A stretch of DNA of 64,000 bases from a bacterium YEK0313 (GCA_000751295.2 CCMO02000001.1:2033501-2097500), one strand, 5' to 3'. Numbered from the stretch's first letter, positions 35,444-44,425 are shown. A program made the numbers and translations. Notes: generated from the letters alone by a model not told the origin.

Positions 35444-36688
35444 ATGTCCATCATCATTGCCGGCGGCGGCATCGGCGGCCTGATCGCCGCGCTCGCGCTC
35501 CACGACCGGGGCATCGCGGTGACCGTGCACGAGCAGGTCGGGGCGGTGAAGCCGCTCGGCGTCGGTATCAACCTCCTGCCGCACGCGGTGCGCGTGCTTG
35601 CCTCCCTTGGCCTCGCCGACCGGCTGGCGGCGAGCGCGGTGCGGACCCAGGAACTGATCTATTTCAACAAGCTCGGCCAGCTCATCTGGCGCGAGCCGCG
35701 GGGCCTCGACGCGGGCTACGACTATCCGCAGCTCTCGATCCATCGCGGCATCCTGCAGACCCTGCTCCTGGAGGAGGCCCAGCGCCGGCTCGGGCCGGAG
35801 CGGGTGAGGCTCGGCGAACGGTTCGTCGATGCGCGCGAGACCGGCGACGGCGAGGTCGAGGCACGGTTCGCCGGCCGCGACGGCGCGGCCGACCTGACCG
35901 CGCGCGGCGCGCTGCTGATCGGCGCCGACGGCATTCATTCGGCGGTGCGCGCGAAATTCTATCCCGACGAGGGCGCGCCGATCTGGAACGGCCGGGTGCT
36001 GTGGCGGGCGATCACCGAAAGCTTCCCGCCCTTCCTCACCGGCCGCACCATGATCATGGCCGGCCACCAGGATCAGAAATTCGTCTGCTATCCGCTGACC
36101 GCCGAGGCCGGCCGGCCGGCGCGCATCAACTGGATCGCCGAATTGTCGCTCGACCGCTCCAAGAGCTGGCGGCGCGAGGACTGGAACCGCACCGCCCGCA
36201 TCGAGGATATCGCGCCGCGTTTCCAAAGCTGGCATTTCGACTGGCTCGACATTCCCGCCCTGATGGCCGGCGCCGAGACCATCTACGAATATCCGCTCGT
36301 CGACCGCGATCCGCTGGAGCGCTGGACCTTCGGCCGCATCACGCTGCTCGGCGATGCCGCCCATCCCATGTATCCGATCGGCTCGAACGGCGCCTCGCAG
36401 GCGATCCTCGATGCCGAGGCGCTGGCCGAAGCCGTGGCGCGCGACGGCGCGACGCCGGCGGCTCTCGCGGCCTACGAGGCCGTCCGCCGCCCGCCGACCT
36501 CGGCGATCGTGCTGGCGAACCGCGGCAACGGCCCGGAACAGGTGATGCAGCTCGCCGAGCAGCGGGCGCCCGGGGGCTTTGCCGACGTCCACGACGTGAT
36601 CAGCCGCGAGGAGCTGGAAGGCATTGCCGCGCGCTACAAGCAGGTCGCCGGCTTCTCGCGCGACACGGTCAACCGGCGTTCCGCCTGA
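35444..36688 (+). CDS. FAD-dependent monooxygenase (PhzS/salicylate-hydroxylase-like)
   Basis: A 414-residue group A flavoprotein. The Rossmann fingerprint IIAGGGIGGLIAALAL is at the N terminus, the DG motif region LLIGADGIHSAVR lies near 160, and the second FAD block is LLGDAAHPMYPIGSNGASQAILDAEAL near 310. The RIEDIAPRFQSWHFDWLD region resembles phenazine-1-carboxylate-type monooxygenases. It hydroxylates an unknown, probably aromatic, substrate with NAD(P)H and O2. The neighbouring MFS genes on both sides suggest transport of the substrate or product, but there is no operon overlap (115 nt gap upstream). Confidence 0.9.
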   Translation: MSIIIAGGGIGGLIAALALHDRGIAVTVHEQVGAVKPLGVGINLLPHAVRVLASLGLADRLAASAVRTQELIYFNKLGQLIWREPRGLDAGYDYPQLSIHRGILQTLLLEEAQRRLGPERVRLGERFVDARETGDGEVEARFAGRDGAADLTARGALLIGADGIHSAVRAKFYPDEGAPIWNGRVLWRAITESFPPFLTGRTMIMAGHQDQKFVCYPLTAEAGRPARINWIAELSLDRSKSWRREDWNRTARIEDIAPRFQSWHFDWLDIPALMAGAETIYEYPLVDRDPLERWTFGRITLLGDAAHPMYPIGSNGASQAILDAEALAEAVARDGATPAALAAYEAVRRPPTSAIVLANRGNGPEQVMQLAEQRAPGGFADVHDVISREELEGIAARYKQVAGFSRDTVNRRSA

Positions 36689-36694
36689 GGCGGC

Positions 36695-37966
36695 TCAGCC
36701 GGTCAGCGTCTGCGCGCGCCTGACCGCCGGGAACAGGCGCATCCAGAGGAGCGCCACCAGCACCGTGCCGACGCCGCCGATGATGCCGGCGGGAACGGCG
36801 CCGACGAGACCGGCGACCATGCCGGATTCGAAGTCGCCGAGCTGGTTCGACGCGCCGATGAACAGCGAATTGACCGCATTGACGCGGCCGCGCATCTCGT
36901 CCGGCGTCGACAGCAGCACCAGCGCGTTGCGGATCACCACGCTGACATTGTCGGCGGCGCCCATCACCGCGAGCGCGGCGAGCGACAGGACGAGATGGGT
37001 CGACATCGCGAAGACGATGGTGCCGAGCCCGAAGACGATCACCGCGGCGAACATTTTCAGGCCGACATGCCGGTGCATCGGCAGGTGCATCAGCACGATC
37101 GACATGGCGATGGCGCCGACCGCCGGCGCCGAGCGCAGCAGCCCGAGGCCCCAGGGGCCGGTCGCCAGGATGTCGCGGGCGAAGATCGGCAGGAGCGCGG
37201 TGATGCCGCCGAGCAGCACGGCGAACAGGTCGAGCGACAGGGTGCCGAGAATGAGCGGCCGGCTGCGGATGAACAGGACGCCGGAAAACACCGAATGGAG
37301 GGTGACCGGCTCCCGGCTCGGCGGCGCGCGCTCGACGCGGATGAGGCTGGTCATCGCCGCCGCGGCCGCGAAGAACAGCGCGCCGAGCGCCAGCGGCAGG
37401 CCGGCGCCGAACACATAGAGCAGGCCGCCCACCGACGGACCGATGATGGTGGCGGTCTGCATGGCCGAGGAGGAGATGGCGAGCGCCCGGGCGAGGAGCT
37501 CGGCCGGCAGCAGGGCAGGCAGCAGCGCCGACAAGGTCGGGTGCTCGAACGCGCGCGCCGCGCCGAGCAGGGCGACCGCCGCGAAGATCATGGGAACGCT
37601 CAGCCAGTCTTCGGTGACGCCGATGGTGACGGCGGCGAGCGTCATCGCCTGGATCGCCTGGCAGATGACGACGATGCGGCGCCGGTCGAACCGGTCGGCG
37701 ACCTGGCCGACGACGAAGGTGAGCAGCACCATCGGCACGAACTGGCCGAGCCCGATCAGCCCCAGGTCGTAGGCGCTCCCCGTCTTGGCATAGACGTGCC
37801 AGCCGATCGCCACCGCCGCGATCTGGTAGCCGAGCGCCGAGAGCACCCGCGACAGCCAGTATCGGACGAAGCCGGCATGGCGCGTCAGCCCGCCCGCCGG
37901 CGGCGCGGCGGCGGGCGCGCCGGATGCGGCGGGATCGGCCTCGGCAGGGCTCGGCTGCGCGGTCAT
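36695..37966 (-). CDS. MFS transporter (EntS/MFS_3-like exporter)
   Basis: A 423-residue MFS permease with an alanine/proline-rich N-terminal tail and the first helix motif RYWLSRVLSALGYQIAAVAIGWHVY, then GQVADRFDRRRI and GAARAFEHPTLSALLPALLPAELLARALA. This pattern is that of the enterobactin-exporter-like MFS_3 family. The DEMRGRVNAVNSLFIGASNQLGDFESG block confirms it. The stop is 6 nt from the convergent monooxygenase stop. The exported compound is unknown. Confidence 0.92.
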   Translation of the reverse strand: MTAQPSPAEADPAASGAPAAAPPAGGLTRHAGFVRYWLSRVLSALGYQIAAVAIGWHVYAKTGSAYDLGLIGLGQFVPMVLLTFVVGQVADRFDRRRIVVICQAIQAMTLAAVTIGVTEDWLSVPMIFAAVALLGAARAFEHPTLSALLPALLPAELLARALAISSSAMQTATIIGPSVGGLLYVFGAGLPLALGALFFAAAAAMTSLIRVERAPPSREPVTLHSVFSGVLFIRSRPLILGTLSLDLFAVLLGGITALLPIFARDILATGPWGLGLLRSAPAVGAIAMSIVLMHLPMHRHVGLKMFAAVIVFGLGTIVFAMSTHLVLSLAALAVMGAADNVSVVIRNALVLLSTPDEMRGRVNAVNSLFIGASNQLGDFESGMVAGLVGAVPAGIIGGVGTVLVALLWMRLFPAVRRAQTLTG

Positions 37967-38324
37967 GGCGGCCTTCGGCGTCTCGGCGCGGCGGCGCGGA
38001 GGGGATAAGGACGCGCCAGGCCGCTTCCTAGCGGAGAAGCGGGCCGGACCCAAGTCCGGTTGGATACGGCAACGGAAAAGGGGAGGTGGCTGGCCGCGAT
38101 GCCAAGACCCCGGATCTTGCCGGTTGTCGCCCTGGAAATAACGGCATGAATGCAATGAATGACACAGAAATCGAGATGGCCTTTGCCGATATGCGTTGCC
38201 GATCTTGCCGCTGCTGGACGGGCGGGCCGGCGCTGGCTGCCCTCACGCGCGGCAGCTCTGCGTCAAACCGTTCCGCAACCCCGCGCCGATCGCTTAAACA
38301 GAACGAGCGGCAACGGCGCCGCGC
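37967..38324. other. Divergent intergenic region between two MFS genes
   Basis: These 358 nt separate the starts of two divergent MFS transporter genes. Short open frames exist but none has a plausible protein composition, and I see no strong inverted repeat. It presumably holds both promoters. Confidence 0.5.
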
Positions 38325-39533
38325 ATGGCTGTTACGATGACCGACGAGACCCTCTCCCTGCGCCAGGATGCCGAGGTGATGAGCCTCATCAGCGCGGCGC
38401 ATTTTTCCAGCCATTTCTTCCAGCTCGTGCTGCCGCCGCTGTTTCCCGTGCTCACCGGCGCCTTCGGCGTCAGCTATACCGAGCTCGGCCTGGTCATGGC
38501 GGTGTTCTATGCCGCCTCCGGCCTTGCCCAGGTGGCGGCGGGTTTCCTGGTCGACCGGTTCGGCCCGCAGGTGATCCTGCCCGCCGGCATTGCCTGCCTT
38601 GCCGGCGGCTGGCTGATGGTCGGCCTCTTTCCCGCCTATCCCGTCCTGTTCGCCGGGGCGGCGCTGTCGGGGCTCGGTAACAGCGTTTTCCACCCCGCCG
38701 ACTATGCCGTCATCACCCACCGCGTCTCGCCGCGCCGGATCGGCCGGGCCTACAGCGCCCACACTGTGATGGGCACGCTCGGCTGGGCGGCGGCCCCGGT
38801 CACCACGCTGGCGCTCGCGCAAGGTTTCGGCTGGCGCGGCGCGCTGATCCATCTCGGCCTTGCCGGCCTCGTCCTCGCGGTGATCGTGGCGCTTGGCCAT
38901 AGCCGCCTGCGCGTGGCGCCGGTCGACCATTCGGGCGACCAGCCGAAGCCCGGCTGGCAGATGCTGCTGACCGGCCCGATCATCGCCTGCCTCGTCTATT
39001 TCACCCTGCTCGCCATTGCCCAGGCTGGCACGCAGAGCTTCCTGCCGAGCCTCCTGCCGCTGACCCAGACCATTTCGGCGGCGGCCGCGGTGACCGCGAC
39101 GACCGTCTATCTGATCGGCAGCGCGGTCGGGTCGTTCTCCGGCGGCTTCCTCGCCGATTTCACGCCCAACCACGAGCGGGTGGTCGGGGCCGGCCTCGGC
39201 GGCGCGGCGCTGGCGAGCCTTGCCCTCGGCCTCGTCGATCTGCCCTGGGCGGCGCTGCTGGCGGCGGCCGGCCTTGCCGGCTTCTTCACCGGCGCCACGG
39301 TGCCCTCGCGCGACATGCTGGTGCGCGGCGCGGCGCCCGCCGGCGCCATCGGCACGGTTTTCGGCTTCGTCTATTCCGGGCTCGATCTCGGCGCGATCGT
39401 CGCTCCCATCGCCATCGGCGCCTTCATCGACCACGGCGCCGCGGCGTTCGCCTTCGTCTTCATTGCCGCGGCCCTGATGATCACGGTGCTGAGCGCCGTC
39501 ATCGTCAAGGCGCTGCAGCGCCGCAAGGCCTGA
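38325..39533 (+). CDS. MFS transporter (fosmidomycin-resistance-like)
   Basis: A 402-residue permease. SLISAAHFSSHFFQLVLPPLFPVL at helix 1, GAALSGLGNSVFHPADYAVITHRVSPRRIGRAYSAHTVMGTLGWAAAP around helices 4-5 and SGGFLADFTPNHERVV in the second half match the Fsr-like branch, which exports drugs or small metabolites. A second ATG at 38337 is nearly as plausible. The downstream TetR gene converges on it. Confidence 0.92.
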   Translation: MAVTMTDETLSLRQDAEVMSLISAAHFSSHFFQLVLPPLFPVLTGAFGVSYTELGLVMAVFYAASGLAQVAAGFLVDRFGPQVILPAGIACLAGGWLMVGLFPAYPVLFAGAALSGLGNSVFHPADYAVITHRVSPRRIGRAYSAHTVMGTLGWAAAPVTTLALAQGFGWRGALIHLGLAGLVLAVIVALGHSRLRVAPVDHSGDQPKPGWQMLLTGPIIACLVYFTLLAIAQAGTQSFLPSLLPLTQTISAAAAVTATTVYLIGSAVGSFSGGFLADFTPNHERVVGAGLGGAALASLALGLVDLPWAALLAAAGLAGFFTGATVPSRDMLVRGAAPAGAIGTVFGFVYSGLDLGAIVAPIAIGAFIDHGAAAFAFVFIAAALMITVLSAVIVKALQRRKA

Positions 39534-39548
39534 ACGGGCGGCCGGGTC

Positions 39549-40181
39549 TCAGGCCCGCGCGAGGCTGTCGAGATAGGCGCAGAACATGTCGGCCATGGCC
39601 TCGGCATAGGTCTCGATCTCCGCGGCGCTGCGCGGCGTCTCGGAGAAGCTCTTGCCGACCTCGCTCAGCGTCGTGACGATGAGATCGCCGGCGCGGTCGC
39701 GCACGGCCGCCGGCGCCTCGGGCAGGGCCTCGCGCATGAAGGCCTCGACGATCAGGTCGCCGGCCGCGCGCGCCTCCCGCGCTTCCGGCGCGTCGCGATA
39801 GAGCGGGGCGGCATCGGCGAGCGCGATCCGCATCGCGGCCTCGTCACATTCCGAGCGGATAAAGGCATGGACGAGGCGGCGCAGCCGCTCGGGCGGCGAT
39901 CGCGCCTCCTCCGCGAGGATGGCGCAGAGCAGGTCCGTGGTGCGCCGCCATTCCTCGCTCTGCAGCCGGAACAGGATCGCCGCCTTGTTCGGGAAATATT
40001 GGTAGAGCGAGCCGACGCTGACGCCGGCCCGCTCGGCAACCCGCGCGGTGGTGAAACGCTGGGCGCCCTCCCTGGCGAGAACCTGAACAGCGGCATCGAG
40101 GATGGCCGCGACGAGCTCGTTCGAGCGCGCCTGTTTCGGCTGCTTTCGTGAGGAAATCGAAGCGCTTGGCCGATCGGTCAC
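39549..40181 (-). CDS. TetR family transcriptional regulator
   Basis: A 210-residue repressor. The N-terminal helix-turn-helix reads AILDAAVQVLAREGAQRFTTARVAERAGVSVGSLYQYFPNKAAILFRL, a textbook TetR domain; the C-terminal ligand domain is all-helical. The GTG at 40181 is preferred (GGAGG 5 nt ahead); the frame runs on to 40250 without conservation. It is divergent from an O-methyltransferase gene, with an inverted repeat in the gap (40209-40228), so it most likely represses that gene and itself. Confidence 0.92.
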   Translation of the reverse strand: MTDRPSASISSRKQPKQARSNELVAAILDAAVQVLAREGAQRFTTARVAERAGVSVGSLYQYFPNKAAILFRLQSEEWRRTTDLLCAILAEEARSPPERLRRLVHAFIRSECDEAAMRIALADAAPLYRDAPEAREARAAGDLIVEAFMREALPEAPAAVRDRAGDLIVTTLSEVGKSFSETPRSAAEIETYAEAMADMFCAYLDSLARA

Positions 40182-40208
40182 GGCGCCCTCCGGCAATGCG
40201 AATAGGGA

Positions 40209-40228
40209 ATGCGACGAATTAGTCGTAT
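40209..40228. promoter_or_regulatory. Inverted repeat in the TetR/O-methyltransferase gap, candidate TetR operator
   Basis: ATGCGAC and GTCGTAT (one mismatch) flank GAATTA. The repeat lies 28 nt upstream of the TetR start and 46 nt upstream of the methyltransferase start, in a locally AT-rich spot. Its size is right for a TetR dimer. Confidence 0.5.
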
Positions 40229-40274
40229 TTTTCCGGTGGGCGCAAGCCATGCCTTTTCACGACTGGAGACGTCG

Positions 40275-40940
40275 ATGACCACGCTCAACACCCCTCCGCT
40301 GCGTCCGCTGCTCGACCGGCTGTTCGACGAAGCCGACGCGGCGGCGCCCGCCACCCATCCGGCCCTTGCCCGCCTCTCCGCCGCGGAGCGCTCGGACCTG
40401 ATGCGCAGCAAGGCCGGCTATCTCGATTTCTACGGCTATCTGAGGGACCTGCCGCTGCCGGTCTCGCGCGAGACGGGGCGGCTCCTCTACATGCTGGCCC
40501 GCGGCGCGCGGGCACGGACGATCGTCGAGTTCGGCACGTCCTTCGGCATTTCGACCCTGCATCTTGCCGCGGCCCTCAGGGACAATGGCGGCGGCCGGCT
40601 GATCACCACCGAATTCGAGCCGTCGAAGGTGGCGCGGGCGCGCGCCAACCTCACCGGCGGCGGCCTGATCGATCTCGTCGAATTCAGGCAGGGCGATGCG
40701 TTGAAGACGCTGAGCGCGGACCTGCCCGAGGCGATCGACCTCGTCCTGCTCGACGGCCACAAGGCGCTCTACGGCGATATCCTCGATCTCGTGGAGAGCC
40801 GGCTCAGGCCGGGCGCCTTCGTCGTCGCCGACAATGCCGATTCCAGCCCGGACTATGTCACCCGGGTGCGCGATCCGGCCGGCGGCTATCTGTCGACGCC
40901 GTTCGGCGGCGATGTCGAGCTCTCCATGCGTCTCGGCTGA
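40275..40940 (+). CDS. SAM-dependent O-methyltransferase (class I)
   Basis: A 221-residue Rossmann-fold methyltransferase. The SAM site is IVEFGTSFGISTLHLAAAL (about 80-98), with TTEFEPSKVARARANL, VEFRQGDALKTL and DLVLLDGHKALYGDILDLVESRLRPGAFVVADNAD following, an order typical of catechol-O-methyltransferase-like family 3 enzymes. It starts at the ATG at 40275. Divergence from a TetR gene suggests induction by its substrate or a related phenolic compound. Confidence 0.92.
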   Translation: MTTLNTPPLRPLLDRLFDEADAAAPATHPALARLSAAERSDLMRSKAGYLDFYGYLRDLPLPVSRETGRLLYMLARGARARTIVEFGTSFGISTLHLAAALRDNGGGRLITTEFEPSKVARARANLTGGGLIDLVEFRQGDALKTLSADLPEAIDLVLLDGHKALYGDILDLVESRLRPGAFVVADNADSSPDYVTRVRDPAGGYLSTPFGGDVELSMRLG

Positions 40941-41022
40941 GCGACGCCCGGATCGGCCCGCAGGCGGAGCCGGCTCGCGCGACGTCCGCGCGAACCCCGC
41001 ATGCCCACCTGGTGCCGTTCGC

Positions 41023-42617
41023 TCATCGTGGCTTCGCTTCGCAGAGCAGGCGGATGGCACGCGCCATCTCTCCTGGATCGAGCGCGGCGAAGCCGAGCCG
41101 AAAGGCGTTGCGCGCACGGGCTGGATCGAGCGCGAAGGCTCCGCCATGCGGAACCGCCAGGCCCCGCTGCTGCGCCCGGCGCGCCCAGAGGCCGGCATCG
41201 ATATCCGCCCGGACGCGCAGCCAGAGCGCAAGGCCGCCGGCCGGCACGTCGCAGGCCAAGGCATCGCCGAGGTCATGGGCGAGGGCGGTCACCAGGAGGT
41301 CGCGCCGCGCGAGATAGATCCGCCGCGCCTTGCGGGCGTGGCGGCGCAACTCGCCATCGGCGATGAGCTCGGCGACTGCCGCTTCCAGCGGCACGTCGCC
41401 TTGCCGGTCGATGGCTTCGCGCGCGGCGGCCATGCGCGCGGTGAGGCCGGGCGTCGCGATGGCGTAGCCGAGCCGGAGGCCCGGCGCGAGCAGCTTCGAC
41501 AGCGAGCCGACATAGATGACCGACCCGGTCCCGCCGCCCGCCGCGGCCGCGGCAAGGGGCAGGACGGGCCGGCCCTCGTAGCGATAGTCGTGGTCGTAGT
41601 CGTCTTCGATCACCGTCCAGCCATGCGCCGCCGCCAGTCCGAGCAGCGCCAGGCGCCGGCCGGCGCCGAGCGTGACGGTGGTCGGATAGTGGTGATGCGG
41701 CGTCACCAGCACGGCACGGATGCCGGGATCGCGCCGGGCCAGGCCGTCGAGCGCCGCGATGCTGATGCCGTCCTCGTCCACCGGCACGCCGACGACCCGG
41801 GCCCCGGCCGCGCGGAAGGCGGCCCAGGCGAGCGGATAGCCGGGATCCTCGACGGCGATGGCACCGCCGCCGTCGGCCGCGGCGCGGGCGGCGAGGAACA
41901 AAGCCATCTGGCTGCCGCGCGTGATGAGCACGTCGTCGGCGCCGGCGGCGGGGTCCTGAACCGCAGCGCCTTGAGCTGCTTGGCGTAATTGTAGGCCAGC
42001 AGCCAGTCCCGGACGTGGCGCCTCAGGTCGTTGATCGAGGCGTAGTGGAAGGTGCGGACGGTGGCGTCCTTGATGGTTCGGACCATTCGTTCCGCCTGGC
42101 CGTTGGTCCACGGATGATAGGGCTTGGTGAGCCTGTGCGCGATGCTGTTCTCGGCGCAGGCTCTTCCGAAGGCGTGAGCGAGGAAGCCGCCCTCGGCCCT
42201 CTTGTCGTGCTGGACGAACTGAACGCCGTTATCCGTCAGCACCGTGTGGACCTTGTAGGGAACGGCCCTGACCAGCGCCTTGAGGAAGCCCGCCGCTACG
42301 AGCTTTGTCGCCTTCCGGTAGATCCTGGCGAAGACCAATTTGGAGGTCCGGTCCACGGCCACGAACAGACAGGCCTTGCCGCCTTCATAGCGCAGCTCGG
42401 CGATGTCGATGTGGAAGCAGCCCTGCAGCACCAGTTCGTCATAGGCCGCGACGACGGTCTTGCGATGCACGCCCAGATCGGCGGCAAGGGTGCGGGTGCC
42501 CGGCAGCCTGGCGCCGGCCCTGAGCCGACCGCGCTCGATATCGGCGATCACCGCGCGGGCGATGCGCAGGAACAGCGGCGTTGCCGCATCCTCGGCGATC
42601 TCGAAGGGCAGGGTCAT
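41023..42617 (-). pseudogene. MocR-type (GntR-HTH + aminotransferase) regulator broken by an IS fragment
   Basis: Residues 1-66 (from the ATG at 42617) are an intact GntR winged helix: PLFLRIARAVIADIERGRLRAGARLPGTRTLAADLGVHRKTVVAAYDELVLQG. From about 41947 down to the stop at 41023 runs a type I aminotransferase domain, including VLVTPHHHYPTTVTL, DDYDHDYRYEGRP and the PLP-lysine region YVGSLSKLLAPGLRLGY. Between them about 100 codons expected in MocR proteins are absent and replaced by 470-475 bp of IS transposase sequence (41948-42422), which also changes frame. The product cannot be a functional MocR protein. Intact homologues control neighbouring genes such as PLP, GABA or amine metabolism. 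Confidence 0.85.
41948..42422 (-). mobile_element. Internal fragment of the IS481-like element, without ends
   Basis: These bases correspond one to one, at a constant offset of 1557 nt and without an indel, to 43505-43979 inside the intact IS copy; I saw no difference until position 42418, which is C here and T there. The fragment covers transposase codons from FHIDIAEL to KALRFRTP, including the DDE core, but lacks the helix-turn-helix, the C terminus and both terminal repeats. It therefore did not arrive here by ordinary transposition. The near identity says the event is recent. Confidence 0.85.
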
Positions 42618-42620
42618 GAA

Positions 42621-42665
42621 CCGGACTACCTGAAATCTAAAAATTGGCTCCTACCAGTAGTCCGG
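42621..42665. promoter_or_regulatory. Long-spaced inverted repeat between the MocR remnant and the amidotransferase gene
   Basis: CCGGACTAC (42621-42629) and GTAGTCCGG (42657-42665) are perfect 9-bp arms separated by 27 nt of AT-rich sequence. It lies between the divergent MocR start (42617) and amidotransferase start (42718) and is a plausible MocR operator now without its regulator. A -35-like TTGGCT lies inside. Confidence 0.5.
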
Positions 42666-42717
42666 CTGCTGGATTAGGTCATCCCTTGCCGTGTGCCGAC
42701 ACAGAAACGAGGGTTCG

Positions 42718-43422
42718 ATGTCCCTGCCGACCGCCGTTGCCATCCGCCATGTCGGTTTCGAGGACCTCGGAGCCTTCGCGGAACCGCTCGAGCGCGCCGG
42801 CTACCGCATCCACTATTACGATGCCGGCATCGACGAGCTCTGGACCCTGGAGCCGGTCAAGACCGAGCTGGTGATGGTGCTGGGCGGGCCGGTCGGCGCC
42901 TATGAGGAGGCGCACTATCCGTTCCTGCGCGAGGAGCTGGATCTGCTCGCGCAGCGGCTCGCGGCGGGCCGGCCGACCCTCGGCATCTGCCTCGGCGCTC
43001 AGCTCATGGCCCGCGCGCTCGGCGCGCGGGTCTATCCGGCGCGGGAGAAAGAGATCGGCTTCGCCCCGGTCGCGCTGACGGCGGAAGGCCGCGCATCCTG
43101 CCTTGCCGCCTTCGACGGCGTGCCGGTGCTGCATTGGCATGGCGACACGTTCGATCTTCCCGGCGGCGCGGTGCGGCTCGCCTCCACGGCCCTATGCGAC
43201 AACCAGGCCTTCTCGTTTGGCCACAACGCGATCGGTTTCCAGTTCCACCCGGAAGCGGGCGGCGAGGGGTTCGAGCGCTGGCTCATCGGCCATGCCCACG
43301 AGCTCGCCGCGGCCGGCAAGGACGTCGCGCAGCTTCGTGCCGACCATCGGCGCCTCGGGCCCGATCTGCGGCGGCGCGCGGTCGCGTGCCTCGAGAGCTG
43401 GCTCGGCCAGATCGCAGGCTAG
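42718..43422 (+). CDS. Glutamine amidotransferase class I domain protein (GuaA-N-like)
   Basis: A 234-residue stand-alone class I amidotransferase. The nucleophile is in TLGICLGAQLMA (C91), the oxyanion strand is VLGGPVGAYE, and the catalytic His-Glu pair is in GFQFHPEA. Such proteins release ammonia from glutamine or hydrolyse gamma-glutamyl bonds (as PuuD does). The ATG at 42718 has GAGGG just upstream. Its TAG stop (43420-43422) is inside the 6-bp target duplication of the IS that follows, so the IS landed exactly at the end of the gene and left the protein whole. Before insertion, the MOSC gene began 18 nt after this stop's first base. Confidence 0.9.
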   Translation: MSLPTAVAIRHVGFEDLGAFAEPLERAGYRIHYYDAGIDELWTLEPVKTELVMVLGGPVGAYEEAHYPFLREELDLLAQRLAAGRPTLGICLGAQLMARALGARVYPAREKEIGFAPVALTAEGRASCLAAFDGVPVLHWHGDTFDLPGGAVRLASTALCDNQAFSFGHNAIGFQFHPEAGGEGFERWLIGHAHELAAAGKDVAQLRADHRRLGPDLRRRAVACLESWLGQIAG

Positions 43423-43423
43423 G
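43418..43423. repeat. Target-site duplication, left copy (GCTAGG)
   Basis: GCTAGG flanks the IS on the left and again at 44426-44431 on the right. It includes the TAG stop of the amidotransferase gene on the plus strand and the TAG used by the transposase on the minus strand. Confidence 0.9.
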
Positions 43424-44369
43424 TGTTTAGTCCCAGCATGTCATGGCCTGGCCGACGGCTGAACAGCTCTGGCTTTTCGGTGCTGATTTGCTTGATGGCC
43501 TCAAGCGGGGTCCTGAACCGCAGCGCCTTGAGCTGCTTGGCGTAATTGTAGGCCAGCAGCCAGTCCCGGACGTGGCGCCTCAGGTCGTTGATCGAGGCGT
43601 AGTGGAAGGTGCGGACGGTGGCGTCCTTGATGGTTCGGACCATTCGTTCCGCCTGGCCGTTGGTCCACGGATGATAGGGCTTGGTGAGCCTGTGCGCGAT
43701 GCTGTTCTCGGCGCAGGCTCTTCCGAAGGCGTGAGCGAGGAAGCCGCCCTCGGCCCTCTTGTCGTGCTGGACGAACTGAACGCCGTTATCCGTCAGCACC
43801 GTGTGGACCTTGTAGGGAACGGCCCTGACCAGCGCCTTGAGGAAGCCCGCCGCTACGAGCTTTGTCGCCTTCCGGTAGATCCTGGCGAAGACCAATTTGG
43901 AGGTCCGGTCCACGGCCACGAACAGACAGGCCTTGCCGCCTTCATAGCGCAGCTCGGCGATGTCGATGTGGAAGTAGCCGATCTCGTAGGCCTTGAACCG
44001 CTTCGGTTTTTCGCGATCGGCCTTCGGCAGGCGAGAGATTCCGTGACGCTGAAGGCAGCGATGCAGCGACGAGCGCGTCAGATGCGGGATGACGTCCTTC
44101 AGCGCGACGAAGACGTCGTCCAGCGGCAGGCGGGCCTGCACACGCAGAGCGACGATCGCGGCCTCCTCGATGGCAGAGAGAACGGAACTGTGGCTTTCCT
44201 TCGGACCCATCGGCTCATCTTCGACCGTCTGCCGGGACCGCCACTTCCTCACGGTCTTCTCGTTGATCCCGAAGCGCCGCGCGAGCTCCGCGGCCGAAGC
44301 TTGCGATCGCTGTAGCTCCGTTCGAACGGCGTGCGTGGTCGTGGCGCTCCCGTGAAGAACCTGGCCCAT
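43419..44369 (-). CDS. IS481-like family transposase
   Basis: A 316-residue DDE transposase. An N-terminal helix-turn-helix (AAELARRFGINEKTVRKWRSR, about 27-46) and a second HTH-like block (about 60-115) precede the rve-type catalytic core with D136 (FHIDIAEL), D194 (LTDNGVQF) and E241 (NGQAERM), and WTNGQAERMVRTIK typical of IS481/IS3-like enzymes. The start is the ATG at 44369. The open frame runs through the left terminal repeat, and its TAG stop (43421-43419) lies in the target duplication, outside the element. The base composition is lower in GC than that of the neighbours. Confidence 0.93.
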   Translation of the reverse strand: MGQVLHGSATTTHAVRTELQRSQASAAELARRFGINEKTVRKWRSRQTVEDEPMGPKESHSSVLSAIEEAAIVALRVQARLPLDDVFVALKDVIPHLTRSSLHRCLQRHGISRLPKADREKPKRFKAYEIGYFHIDIAELRYEGGKACLFVAVDRTSKLVFARIYRKATKLVAAGFLKALVRAVPYKVHTVLTDNGVQFVQHDKRAEGGFLAHAFGRACAENSIAHRLTKPYHPWTNGQAERMVRTIKDATVRTFHYASINDLRRHVRDWLLAYNYAKQLKALRFRTPLEAIKQISTEKPELFSRRPGHDMLGLNT

Positions 44370-44425
44370 AGCGCGTCCCTCTCTGATGACGATAACGATA
44401 CGCCATCACACCGTGGGACTAAACA
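43424..44425 (-). mobile_element. Intact IS481-like insertion sequence, 1002 bp
   Basis: The element begins TGTTTAGTCCCA at 43424 and ends with the inverted copy TGGGACTAAACA at 44425; the 12 outer bases are perfect and similarity continues weakly for another 12 or so. It is flanked by the 6-bp direct repeat GCTAGG, proof of transposition into this site. It carries one transposase gene read leftward. The TGT...ACA ends and short duplication fit the IS481 family. Confidence 0.93.

Noticed and set aside
38086..38340. Small frame in the MFS-MFS intergenic region
   Set aside because: Composition is typical of random GC-rich DNA, with no ribosome site, and it overlaps the start of the downstream MFS gene.
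41703..42617. A fused GntR-HTH/transposase gene as a real chimeric protein
   Set aside because: The frame is open from the MocR HTH into the transposase core, but it ends in a shifted frame of the aminotransferase part. It is better read as a broken gene than as a new fusion.
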